Origin: an uncultured Anaerolineaceae bacterium
GTDB taxonomy: Bacteria > Chloroflexota > Anaerolineae > Anaerolineales > Anaerolineaceae
Length of the DNA: 52,653 nucleotides
Assembly: GCA_937863605.1 (NCBI GenBank)
Contig: CALMGN010000179.1
Coordinates: 1 to 52,653, forward strand
Direction: 5' to 3'
The notes under the pieces are model-generated. The model was not told the DNA's origin. It ran no database searches and saw only the letters and a list, made by a program, of their open reading frames with translations. The translations under genes and the position numbers were made by a program. Shown in pieces: positions 18,053-25,371 of this stretch (the stretch's first letter is position 1; each line of letters opens with the position of its first letter).

Positions 18053-19480
18053 GTGTTGGCTGACCGAATCGAAACTTTCTTAAGTAAAATGCCTGGGCTG
18101 GATAAACGATATCCGCTGGTGGTTGGTGTATCCGGCGGGGTGGATAGTCTGGCGCTGCTCCACTTGCTGCACAATTCAGGGTTCAAAGTTACCGCAGCCC
18201 ATTTCAACCACCATTTACGCCCGGAAGCTGAGGGGGACGCTCAGTTTGTAGCTCGGACCGCCAAGGACCTGGGTTGTGCATTCATTCGCGGTGATGGCGA
18301 CGTTGCGCAATTGGCTGCAACTGAAAAATTATCCATCGAAGCGGCTGCCCGCAAGGCGCGCTACCAGTTTCTATTTTTGGAGGCAGAACGGCTTGGTGCC
18401 CAGGCGGTGGTCACAGCGCATACCGCTGATGACCAGGTTGAAACGGTGTTGCTGCACCTTATTCGCGGCGCCGGGCTTAAAGGTTTGCGCGGAATGCAGC
18501 CGCGAACGTTTCTGCACAATTATTCAAGCACAATCCCACTGATACGGCCTCTACTTGAGACTTGGCGGGAGGAGTTGGCAGTTTACTGCCGGGAAAATGA
18601 CCTTCGCCCACGAACGGATGCCACGAATGCCGACCCGACTTACTTACGCAACCGCATCCGTCTGGAATTGATCCCTCAGCTTGCGAGTTACAATCCACGC
18701 ATCAAAGAACGGCTGGCGGGGTTGGCAGCCAATGTCCACGGCTCGCTGGAGGTCCTGGAGGGAGACGTTTATGAGAAGTACCAGCTAATTCTCCGGGGGT
18801 CAGGGAATGGTTTTCGCAGTTTTGACCGCTCGCAACTGGCAGCCATGCCGTCTGGCACGCAATTGGAAATTATCCGTCTGGCGGTCTGGGAACTTCTCCC
18901 GATAAGCGAAGACATCGACCGGGCGGCGCTCACACGGGCAGCCGCATTGCTCTCAGGTTCGAAAAGTAGGTTACAGGCTAACCTGGCTGACGGACTGGAC
19001 GCCTGGGTAAGCGGTGACCGTTTTATCCTTGCCCTGGCAGGGGTTCTGGTCATTGAACCCGAATGGCCAGTATCGCCGGCGGATCGCAGGCTGGAATTGG
19101 CTGTTCCCGCGATCGTGGAGCTTGAAAACGGCTGGGAAATTCAGGCACATTGGCTGGATGTTGAAGGTGATTTGGTATTTGATAACAGCAGCAGCCCAAA
19201 TACAGCGGTCCTGGATGCGAGCAGCTTGACCCTGCCGCTGACCATCCGGCGGCGGGCACCCGGTGACCGTTTCCAACCTTTAGGTGTGGGATCGGGCAGC
19301 CTGACGGTGGGGGATTTCTTCACGAATATAAAAATGCCGCGCGATGCACGGGTTGGTTGGCCGCTGGTGTTCTCGGGCAGCCAATTGGTCTGGGTGCCCG
19401 GGTATCGTCCGGCGGAAACCGTAAAAGTACAAAAAAACAGCCGCAAATTGGTTCAGTTGCGGCTGTTGAAAAAATCTTAA
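18053..19480 (+). CDS. tilS: tRNA(Ile)-lysidine synthase
   Basis: TilS attaches lysine to C34 of tRNA-Ile (CAU) so that it reads AUA. The PP-loop is VVGVSGGVDSLALLHLL, followed by AAHFNHHLRPEAEGDAQFV and TAHTADDQVETVLLHLIRG, all signature segments; the C-terminal domain has RRRAPGDRFQPLG. I choose the GTG at 18053 (475 residues): the ORF-track ATG at 18014 would put the -10 box inside the gene and adds 13 unlike residues. The last ~45 bases of this gene also encode, on the other strand, the terminator of the convergent recombinase gene. ftsH and hpt, common neighbours, are absent. Confidence 0.95.
   Translation: MLADRIETFLSKMPGLDKRYPLVVGVSGGVDSLALLHLLHNSGFKVTAAHFNHHLRPEAEGDAQFVARTAKDLGCAFIRGDGDVAQLAATEKLSIEAAARKARYQFLFLEAERLGAQAVVTAHTADDQVETVLLHLIRGAGLKGLRGMQPRTFLHNYSSTIPLIRPLLETWREELAVYCRENDLRPRTDATNADPTYLRNRIRLELIPQLASYNPRIKERLAGLAANVHGSLEVLEGDVYEKYQLILRGSGNGFRSFDRSQLAAMPSGTQLEIIRLAVWELLPISEDIDRAALTRAAALLSGSKSRLQANLADGLDAWVSGDRFILALAGVLVIEPEWPVSPADRRLELAVPAIVELENGWEIQAHWLDVEGDLVFDNSSSPNTAVLDASSLTLPLTIRRRAPGDRFQPLGVGSGSLTVGDFFTNIKMPRDARVGWPLVFSGSQLVWVPGYRPAETVKVQKNSRKLVQLRLLKKS
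19431..19466 (-). terminator. Intrinsic terminator for the recombinase gene, inside the tilS coding end
   Basis: Stem ACAGCCGCAA / TTGCGGCTGT (10 bp, 19437-19446 with 19457-19466) and, on the minus strand, seven T immediately after it. It lies about 27 bases beyond the stop codon of the minus-strand recombinase-like gene and entirely within the last codons of tilS. Confidence 0.85.
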
Positions 19481-19492
19481 GGGAGTGAATGG

Positions 19493-20395
19493 TCAGCTTT
19501 GCAGCGCAGACAGCTGGCGCAGTTTCATGCCGATTTCACGCCACTGGATTTTGGATATTCCCAATTTCTGGCGAATTTGTTCGTGCTCCATATCGGATTG
19601 CCAGTCCCGCAAGACACTGGTCCAGCGGCACATGTCGAAGGAGAGGTGTTTTTCGATACCAGCGTCTTCGCCCAGGTCCTCCAACAGGTATTCAAGCCGG
19701 CGCGGTGACCAGGGGAATATCACATCCTTGGGTTGGTATTGAGTCAGGTATTCCTGATAGCTCTCCACCCATTCGGCGGGCAGTTCAATCTTGCGTTCTT
19801 TGTAGCGGTTGCTCGGACTGGCGTAGCGCACGAAGAGAATGGGTCCGCCTGGAGCCTCCAAGTCGATGTGGTTAATGTTTACCGCCAGGCATTCCCCTTT
19901 TTTGATCCCGGTCGATAGGAGTAAGGTTAGCAGCGTGTAAGGGCGGGCATCCGGTTTTTTGGCTTTGCGGTACTTCTCAGCTGCAAGAATTACTTTTTCC
20001 TGCTCGTCACGGGTCAACACCGTTGGCAGCGGGCTGATGACGGACTGCTGAATCACTTTTTCGGCAGGGTCCACCATGATTCGCCCGCTTTTATGCAGCC
20101 AGCGGAAAAAGGCTTTGATGGATGTAATGCGGCGCGCCAGACTTTTGGGACTGCAAGGGACGCCGCGCCCGCTTTGCATCCAGGTGAGAAAATTGTTGAG
20201 ATCCTTGGTGGAAACCGTTCCGACGGTTTTATCCGGGGGAAGGAAACTTGCCAGCAACTGCAGGTCGCCAAGGAACGCCTTAACCGTGTAAGGTGACTTT
20301 CCCTGGTCTAGCAGGAACAACTCCCATGACCCGATGGTCGGCAAGAGCGGCGTTTGAGATGTGATGTGAAGGTCGGGAGTAATTTCCTTTGGCAT
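19493..20395 (-). CDS. Tyrosine-recombinase-fold protein lacking the catalytic tyrosine
   Basis: 300 residues with the XerC/XerD architecture: an N-terminal SAM-like core-binding domain (~20-110, SPYTVKAFLGDLQLLASFL ... SLARRITSIKAFFRWL) and a C-terminal catalytic-fold domain (~120-300). Aligning without gaps, box I TGLRxxE is TGIKKGE (Arg to Lys), HxLRHT is DMCRWT (first His lost, second Arg kept, next His to Trp), LGHSSI is LGISKI (His to Ile) and the Tyr position is Gly. The Lys of the beta-hairpin may remain (YKERKIEL). It should bind DNA but not cut it. Other genes of a mobile element are absent. It follows the LCP gene on the same strand. Confidence 0.82.
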   Translation of the reverse strand: MPKEITPDLHITSQTPLLPTIGSWELFLLDQGKSPYTVKAFLGDLQLLASFLPPDKTVGTVSTKDLNNFLTWMQSGRGVPCSPKSLARRITSIKAFFRWLHKSGRIMVDPAEKVIQQSVISPLPTVLTRDEQEKVILAAEKYRKAKKPDARPYTLLTLLLSTGIKKGECLAVNINHIDLEAPGGPILFVRYASPSNRYKERKIELPAEWVESYQEYLTQYQPKDVIFPWSPRRLEYLLEDLGEDAGIEKHLSFDMCRWTSVLRDWQSDMEHEQIRQKLGISKIQWREIGMKLRQLSALQS

Positions 20396-20453
20396 GGCAG
20401 CTCCGCGAAGGTCAATTTGCGTATAGCTTTATTATTTTATCAGTTTACAACAC

Positions 20454-20485
20454 ATTTCCACGAAAGTCAAACTTTTCGTGGAAAT
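20454..20485. repeat. Perfect 12-bp inverted repeat beside the recombinase-like gene
   Basis: Arms ATTTCCACGAAA (20454-20465) and TTTCGTGGAAAT (20474-20485) around an 8-base centre. It lies between the LCP stop codon and the recombinase-like start codon. It could be a terminator for the LCP gene (no strong T-run on the minus strand) or a protein-binding site. Confidence 0.75.
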
Positions 20486-20516
20486 TGTGGGCATATTTTG
20501 GTAATTCTAAGAATTA

Positions 20517-21545
20517 CTATTCCACATTCAATGCTTCAAAGAGCAAAGGTTGAATCAGATCGGGGTTGGGGAGCAGTACCTGAGCGCCTTCAGGCGTTTT
20601 CCAAGCCCAGACTTCTCTCGGACCGATGGCGTATTGATGGATTTTTTCAGTATTCGCGAGCAGGTCAGGTGCGAACCGAACCAGGCTGATGGCAACATCC
20701 AATGGCAGATTGGTCTCTACATTGTTGCGCAGAGAGTTGAACAGTTCCGGAGCGCGGGCGACGGCGTTCAGATTCATCAGCCGGAAGAATGTAGCTTTCA
20801 TCACTTCCTGGGCGCGGCGGGTGCGGTCAAAGTCACTGGTGCTGTAACGTGAGCGGACATACCACAGGGCGGTAGCGCCGTCCATTTCCAATCGCCCAGG
20901 GCCCATAGTGCAATTTCCATCTTCATCAGCTATAGGGAGCGAACATGTGTCCGATAACTGGCTTCCGGCATATACATTGATTCCGCCCAGGCTGTCGATG
21001 ATATTCACAAAACCTTGAAAATTGGTCATCAGATAATAATCGGGCGTAAAACCGAAATTATATTGGAACATCTCCTGGGTGAGTTTAAAGCCGCCAAAGG
21101 CCATGGCGGTGTTGATGCGTTCTTGTTGGACCCCCGGGAGAGTGACGAACAGGTCGCGCGGGAAAGAGACCACGCTGGTGGCGCCGGTCTTTTTATTAAT
21201 CGCAACCACCATCATTACATCCGTACGGTAACCAGAATTTGGCCGCCAGTCCGAGCCGAGCAGCAGGATTTTGACCACATCTTTCGACATTGCCAGGGTT
21301 GGCTGGATGGTAGCCGTCGGCGTAGGAGTGATCGTTGGTTCTTTGGTGGGTTGGTCAACACCCGGTTGAACCGTAGATTCAACCGGCATAAAAGGCGTGG
21401 GGGTTGCGGTAGCGTTAGGGTCAGGGGTTACCAACAACTGTGCAATGGCTTGCGGAAATTGCTGCGCACCTAAACTGGTCCCTGGCAAATTGCATGCCAG
21501 GGCGGTGAAGACAAAAATTGCGGCAATTGCGAAAAGTTTTTTCAT
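20517..21545 (-). CDS. LytR-CpsA-Psr (LCP) family protein
   Basis: 342 residues. N-terminal signal sequence (KKLFAIAAIFVFTALAC) with a Cys at residue 18 (ALACNLPG) that resembles a lipobox, then a Thr/Pro linker (~55-90) and the LCP catalytic domain (~90-330): ILLLGSDWRPNSGYRTDVMMVV, SFPRDLFVTLPG, ERINTAMAFGG, GGINVY and WYVRSRYSTSDFDRTRRAQEVM. LCP enzymes transfer lipid-linked glycopolymers such as teichoic acid or capsule onto peptidoglycan, outside the membrane. All the arginine and aspartate positions that bind pyrophosphate lipid are visible. It is clustered with a LysM protein, which fits a cell-wall role. Confidence 0.92.
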   Translation of the reverse strand: MKKLFAIAAIFVFTALACNLPGTSLGAQQFPQAIAQLLVTPDPNATATPTPFMPVESTVQPGVDQPTKEPTITPTPTATIQPTLAMSKDVVKILLLGSDWRPNSGYRTDVMMVVAINKKTGATSVVSFPRDLFVTLPGVQQERINTAMAFGGFKLTQEMFQYNFGFTPDYYLMTNFQGFVNIIDSLGGINVYAGSQLSDTCSLPIADEDGNCTMGPGRLEMDGATALWYVRSRYSTSDFDRTRRAQEVMKATFFRLMNLNAVARAPELFNSLRNNVETNLPLDVAISLVRFAPDLLANTEKIHQYAIGPREVWAWKTPEGAQVLLPNPDLIQPLLFEALNVE

Positions 21546-21595
21546 TAGGCTGACAAAGTTTCGATTCTACGAATTTTCCTGGGCTCCGGGGGAGA

Positions 21596-22507
21596 TTATT
21601 CCGGGGTGGAAGTCGGTATACCTGATGTCGGGAAAGGCGTTAAGGTAAACACAGGTGTCGTCGTTGTGGCTGCTGGGGCGGTGGGGATGTTCGTATACGC
21701 CGGGTTGGGAGGTATGGTGGGTATAGTTGTTGATGTGAAGGTGAAGGCAGCCGTAGCGATGTGAGTTGCGGTCAGTGTGGCATTCACTGTGAATGTTGAA
21801 GATGGTCCAATAGTGTTCGGCGGCTGTTGTGTGGCGGTCGGTGTGGTGGTGAAGGTTGAGGTTGGAACGTTCGGCACCCACAATTTCCATCCCGGGCGGA
21901 TGGTATTTTCCACCAGGCAATTTACCTGTTTCAAATAAGAAATCGAAATGCGGTAGGTTACAGCGATTCGCGTCAGGTTATCACCGGGTTTGACTGTGTA
22001 TGTAATCCAGCCAGCGGGCTGGACGCAGGTTAATTCAGTGGTAACCGGTGATAAATCCACTGCTGAGATGGTTGAACTGGCCGCGTAAGTGAGCGGAGCA
22101 AAGGGTGGCAAATAGATAACCGCATCCGATAGGATCATATCCGAGATAAGACAGTTTCCAGCCTTAATTTGTTCCAGCGAACTGCCGCGAGTTTCTGCCA
22201 ATTTGCGTAAATCATCCCCGGAACTGACGATATACGTCTCCCACCCTATTGGTGGCGGGCAGGCAGTCGGGCTGGCAGGAAGAACCACCTGGGAAACCGG
22301 CCGGGGAATGCCGCCGGTAGTCGCAACCAACTCTGAACCGGGAAGCGGGGTCAGGTTGGGGGCGGGCAATGTGGCGCGCAGAGTGGGGGTAGTCAATAGC
22401 ATCGGCATGGTCTCCAGTAAACCTAGCGCCAAAGCGCCAAGGACGAGCGCTCCGGTAGTCAAAGCGCCTACCATACCAAGCAACCCATTCCGCAGCGGAT
22501 TCATCAT
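21596..22507 (-). CDS. Membrane-anchored protein with two LysM-like domains and a Thr/Pro-rich tail
   Basis: 303 residues. One N-terminal membrane helix (~8-40), then a LysM-like domain at ~88-135 (ETYIVSSGDDLRKLAETRGS) and a clearer one at ~168-215 (ITYTVKPGDNLTRIAVTYRI ... RPGWKLWVP). The last ~90 residues are almost only Thr, Pro, Ala and Ser, as in surface proteins of this group. LysM domains bind peptidoglycan or chitin-like glycans. The start overlaps the stop of the kinase-like gene by 4 bases (ATGA), so the two are translationally coupled, and the LCP gene follows. The role is inferred to be in the cell wall. Confidence 0.85.
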   Translation of the reverse strand: MMNPLRNGLLGMVGALTTGALVLGALALGLLETMPMLLTTPTLRATLPAPNLTPLPGSELVATTGGIPRPVSQVVLPASPTACPPPIGWETYIVSSGDDLRKLAETRGSSLEQIKAGNCLISDMILSDAVIYLPPFAPLTYAASSTISAVDLSPVTTELTCVQPAGWITYTVKPGDNLTRIAVTYRISISYLKQVNCLVENTIRPGWKLWVPNVPTSTFTTTPTATQQPPNTIGPSSTFTVNATLTATHIATAAFTFTSTTIPTIPPNPAYTNIPTAPAATTTTPVFTLTPFPTSGIPTSTPE

Positions 22508-24459
22508 CTATGCATAAAACCCGAAACGGGTTGATTTTCAATCGGCAGGAGGACACTAATGGTCGAAGTGCCTGGTTGGACGGATTCCGCCCAAATGCGG
22601 CCGCGATGAGCCTCCACTAAGGTGCGGGTGATTGCCAGTTCGACACCGCGGTCACCGATGGCGGAGACTGACGGGTGGAGCAGGCGATAATCCCGATCGA
22701 AGACCTTTCCCAGTTCAGCCGCCGGGATACCGCCGCCTTCGTCGGTGACCTGGATGACCAGATATGGACTGCCATCTTCCCCTTCGGTTATTTGGGCATC
22801 CAGGGAGATGGTTCCATGGGCTGGCGTCACCGCGGCGGCATTTTGCAGCAGATATGTCACGATTTGTTGCAGCGCGTCCCGGTCTGCAAACACTTTGGGC
22901 AGGGAACTCGGGACTGCGAGGTGTATATCGATGTACTTTTGGTCCAGGGTGGGCGAAATGTCGATAACAGCCTGATCGATCACCGGGTTTACTGCCACCT
23001 GTCCGGTAGCCAATTCAACCGGACTGATGGTTTGCTCGCTTGTGTGGATCAATTCATCTGTCAAGGATTTGATCTGGTTCGCTGAATCATGTATGCGGGT
23101 CACGAAATTCTGCTGCAGCGGGTCCAGACCGGCAATCACCTCGCCGGATAACAAGTCGGAGTATGCCAGGATGGAAGAAACCGGGCTATTGAGTTTTTGC
23201 AATGTGGTTTGAAACCTCTGGCCTGCATCCTGCGAAAGTTGACCGGGATGCGCACCGCGCTGCTGCAGGTTCATGATGGTGATGTTGGCTTCCGCCAATG
23301 CATTCTGCAGCCGGGCTAATTCTTCCAGTGACGAGCGTAATTCTTGTTCCAGGTACTCGCTTTCCGGTTGGGGTGCATCGAGTAATTGTTCCTGGGCAGC
23401 CATGCGCAGTGAAGCATTTTCGGCTTCCAATGCGGTGATCATCCTTTGGGACTCCTGCTGCACCGCCAGGATCGATTCAAGGGTGAAATCCGAGCTGGCA
23501 GTTTCTTGTTCTGATCGCAGCGCATCCATTTCTTCGAGTAATAGCCGCAGTTCCTCACGCGTAGTTGACAATTCCTCCTGGTTTTTGGCCAATAAGGAAT
23601 ATAGTCCTTCCAGATCATCCATTTTGGATGTTATCGGTTCGGTGTTTGTCTGGATCGGCATCAGCGGCGTTTGGGCAGAGGTGTCACTCAGGGGAACCCG
23701 ATTGTGGATTTCACGACCTGGAGCGTCATTTTCAGCAATTGTGGAGCTTGGTGTACGGGGTATACCAGGCGTTTTCTCCCGACCGGGTTTTAGCACCCAG
23801 GCTAAACCAGGCAACAGGGGGAATACACAAATCAATGCCAACCGGACAGCAGCGGGGTAATCACCTTGGGTGTCTGGCAGAATCACATGTACCAAGCCGC
23901 CAGCAAAAAGGATGGCAAAAAATCCAAAGCCCGTACCCCAGTTCTCCGGGCGGAAATAAGCCAATAGAATCGCACTGGCAACCGAGAGCAGCAGCAGGAT
24001 CACTACCCAGGAGAGATCAAGGGGTGACCCGTTGAAGTTAGCACGCCCAGACAGGGGTGCCCAGGCAATCAGGGCGAAACCGAATACAAGGAAAGCGATC
24101 AGGGTCAACAAACCCACAGCGTAATCGGCAGCACGCGTTGCGTGAGCACCTAAAACCATCCAACCAATCCAAATCAGCGAAATGGCAATGATTGTCCGGT
24201 CAAGCAGCGGGAGAACGAGATGCGGATCGATGATATTTTGCCAGCCCAGGATACTGACTACGAACAGAATTATCTGGCCGACTATAATAACCAAAAAGCC
24301 AATCTTCATCCGCAAAGCGGTTGGTCGATTCCCCGGTAATTCCATCAGAAATACTGTTTGCAATCCAGCCATGGCTGCAAAAACAATGACCAGGTGGTAA
24401 ATCAAATTCCCCGGCGGCTCGAGCAACACTTTGAAAATTTGCGAAAGGATGGATTCCAT
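22504..24459 (-). CDS. Histidine-kinase-like membrane protein without the phospho-acceptor histidine
   Basis: 651 residues from the ATG at 24459. Residues ~15-225 hold seven or so membrane helices. A long coiled coil follows (~285-405). The dimerisation region is recognisable (RFQTTLQKLNSPVSSILAYSDLL) but the H-box SHELRTP reads LQKLNSP, so His is Gln. The ATPase domain has an N-box with Asn (QIVTYLLQNAAAVTP) and an intact G1 box (DEGGGIP), while the G2 box GxGLGLAI reads DRGVELAI. It probably senses through its membrane part but may not phosphorylate itself. It leads an operon with a LysM and an LCP gene. No response regulator is adjacent. Confidence 0.82.
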   Translation of the reverse strand: MESILSQIFKVLLEPPGNLIYHLVIVFAAMAGLQTVFLMELPGNRPTALRMKIGFLVIIVGQIILFVVSILGWQNIIDPHLVLPLLDRTIIAISLIWIGWMVLGAHATRAADYAVGLLTLIAFLVFGFALIAWAPLSGRANFNGSPLDLSWVVILLLLSVASAILLAYFRPENWGTGFGFFAILFAGGLVHVILPDTQGDYPAAVRLALICVFPLLPGLAWVLKPGREKTPGIPRTPSSTIAENDAPGREIHNRVPLSDTSAQTPLMPIQTNTEPITSKMDDLEGLYSLLAKNQEELSTTREELRLLLEEMDALRSEQETASSDFTLESILAVQQESQRMITALEAENASLRMAAQEQLLDAPQPESEYLEQELRSSLEELARLQNALAEANITIMNLQQRGAHPGQLSQDAGQRFQTTLQKLNSPVSSILAYSDLLSGEVIAGLDPLQQNFVTRIHDSANQIKSLTDELIHTSEQTISPVELATGQVAVNPVIDQAVIDISPTLDQKYIDIHLAVPSSLPKVFADRDALQQIVTYLLQNAAAVTPAHGTISLDAQITEGEDGSPYLVIQVTDEGGGIPAAELGKVFDRDYRLLHPSVSAIGDRGVELAITRTLVEAHRGRIWAESVQPGTSTISVLLPIENQPVSGFMHR

Positions 24460-24481
24460 GCTCAAAATTTACCCACAATGG

Positions 24482-24487
24482 ATTATA
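24482..24487 (-). promoter_or_regulatory. -10 box for the kinase-LysM-LCP operon
   Basis: TATAAT on the minus strand, 22 bases before the ATG at 24459. It predicts a leader of about 16 bases. A clear -35 is missing. Confidence 0.5.
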
Positions 24488-24585
24488 GCATGCAGACTGG
24501 AGGCGCGATGGACCTGCGGGTAGTCAAACCTGCCAGGCGCGAATGGGGACAGTTTAACTTTGGATACGGTTGTTGGTCCAAAAGG

Positions 24586-24613
24586 TTGACAAATTGCCAA
24601 TATCCGATAAAAT
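24586..24613 (+). promoter_or_regulatory. Promoter of tRNA-Leu
   Basis: TTGACA (24586-24591), 16 bases, TAAAAT (24608-24613). The predicted start site is about 10 bases before the tRNA. Confidence 0.75.
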
Positions 24614-24630
24614 ACTGATCGTTGTTGAAC

Positions 24631-24715
24631 GCCGAAGTGGCGGAATTGGCAGACGCGCTACGTTCAGGGCGTAGTGGGCAATACGCTCGTGAGGGTTCAA
24701 ATCCCTCCTTCGGCA
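24631..24715 (+). tRNA. tRNA-Leu (anticodon CAG)
   Basis: 85 bases. Acceptor stem GCCGAAG / CTTCGGC, anticodon stem CTACG / CGTAG with loop TTCAGGG (anticodon CAG, reads CUG), a long variable arm as in class II tRNAs, and T-loop GGTTCAAATCC. Discriminator base is A, as in leucine tRNAs. CCA is not encoded (CTA follows), so it is added after transcription. A strong promoter precedes it and a terminator follows at once. Confidence 0.97.
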
Positions 24716-24720
24716 CTACT

Positions 24721-24745
24721 ATCCCGCGATAAGCGGGATTTTGGT
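24721..24745 (+). terminator. Terminator after tRNA-Leu
   Basis: Stem ATCCCGC / GCGGGAT with a 5-base loop, followed by TTTTGGTTT. Confidence 0.75.
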
Positions 24746-24763
24746 TTAAGCTCATGTTTTTCC

Positions 24764-24792
24764 TTGTCCGGCAGGGAAATTTGCTGTAAGAT
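24764..24792 (+). promoter_or_regulatory. Candidate promoter of the DivIC-like gene
   Basis: TTGTCC, 17 bases, TAAGAT, ending 6 bases before the ATG at 24799. The mRNA would again be leaderless or nearly so, although TGGAG between the -10 box and the ATG could be read as a ribosome-binding site. Confidence 0.4.
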
Positions 24793-24798
24793 TGGAGC

Positions 24799-25173
24799 AT
24801 GAAAAATTTCCATATCAACTGGAAACAGCTGGCTGTGATGGGTGCGTTTGTAGTGTTGTTTTTCCTCCTTATGGATTTCAACGGCCGGATTAACGAATTA
24901 AACCGCCTCAACACTGAACTTTCGAAAATGGAAACCCAGGTTTCAGCCAATAAGGCTACCGAAAGCAAGCTGCAGGAGCAAATCCTGTACGTCACCTCGG
25001 ATGCGGCTGTCAATGAATATGCCCGTAATAACGGCCTGGTCCGGGAAGGCGAAAAATTGATCGTTCCGCTCGGCAACAGTACACCCGTACCGCATCAAAT
25101 CCTTCAAACCACGCCTACCCCAGTGAAAATCTCAAGTCGTCAAATCTGGTGGGCCCTGTTCTTTGGTGATTAA
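24799..25173 (+). CDS. Septum formation initiator family protein (DivIC/FtsB-like)
   Basis: 124 residues. A short cytoplasmic N-terminus, one membrane helix (~10-27, LAVMGAFVVLFFLLMDF), then a coiled coil (~28-70, INELNRLNTELSKMETQV) and the family's C-terminal signature (NEYARNNGLVREGEKLIVPL). FtsB/DivIC proteins join FtsL and FtsQ/DivIB in the divisome and help switch on septal wall synthesis. Size and domain order are right. The ending (~95-124) is an extra Thr/Pro-containing stretch. It stands alone, between tRNA-Leu and the convergent phosphatase gene. Confidence 0.88.
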   Translation: MKNFHINWKQLAVMGAFVVLFFLLMDFNGRINELNRLNTELSKMETQVSANKATESKLQEQILYVTSDAAVNEYARNNGLVREGEKLIVPLGNSTPVPHQILQTTPTPVKISSRQIWWALFFGD

Positions 25174-25321
25174 GGACTGGACAACCGCAGGTTAACTCTC
25201 CCGCACTCAGTGGGATTATGTTTTTACTTGCAGGTTTCGTACCAGTAGTGACATTTTTAACTTAAGGGATTGACCGGGGGACGCTTTCGCGGTTCGGTAG
25301 GTGAACCAGGTGTCAAACCGC

Positions 25322-25351
25322 AAAAATCGGGCGGTATTCACCCTGATTTTT
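25322..25351. terminator. Bidirectional terminator between the DivIC-like and phosphatase genes
   Basis: Stem AAAAATCGGG paired with CCCTGATTTTT (one bulged T), 9-base loop. A-rich on one side and T-rich on the other, so it can serve both converging genes. Confidence 0.7.
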
Positions 25352-25371
25352 CTTGTCAGCACCTGTTAACC

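Noticed and set aside
19493-20395. Integrase of a prophage or genomic island near tRNA-Leu
   Set aside because: The recombinase lacks its catalytic residues, the tRNA is more than 4 kb away, no repeat of the tRNA 3' end was seen, and neighbours are housekeeping or envelope genes.
23273-23860. 195-residue plus-strand Ser-rich ORF opposite the kinase-like gene
   Set aside because: The composition follows from the antisense of a coiled-coil region rich in Glu, Leu and Ala; no start signal.
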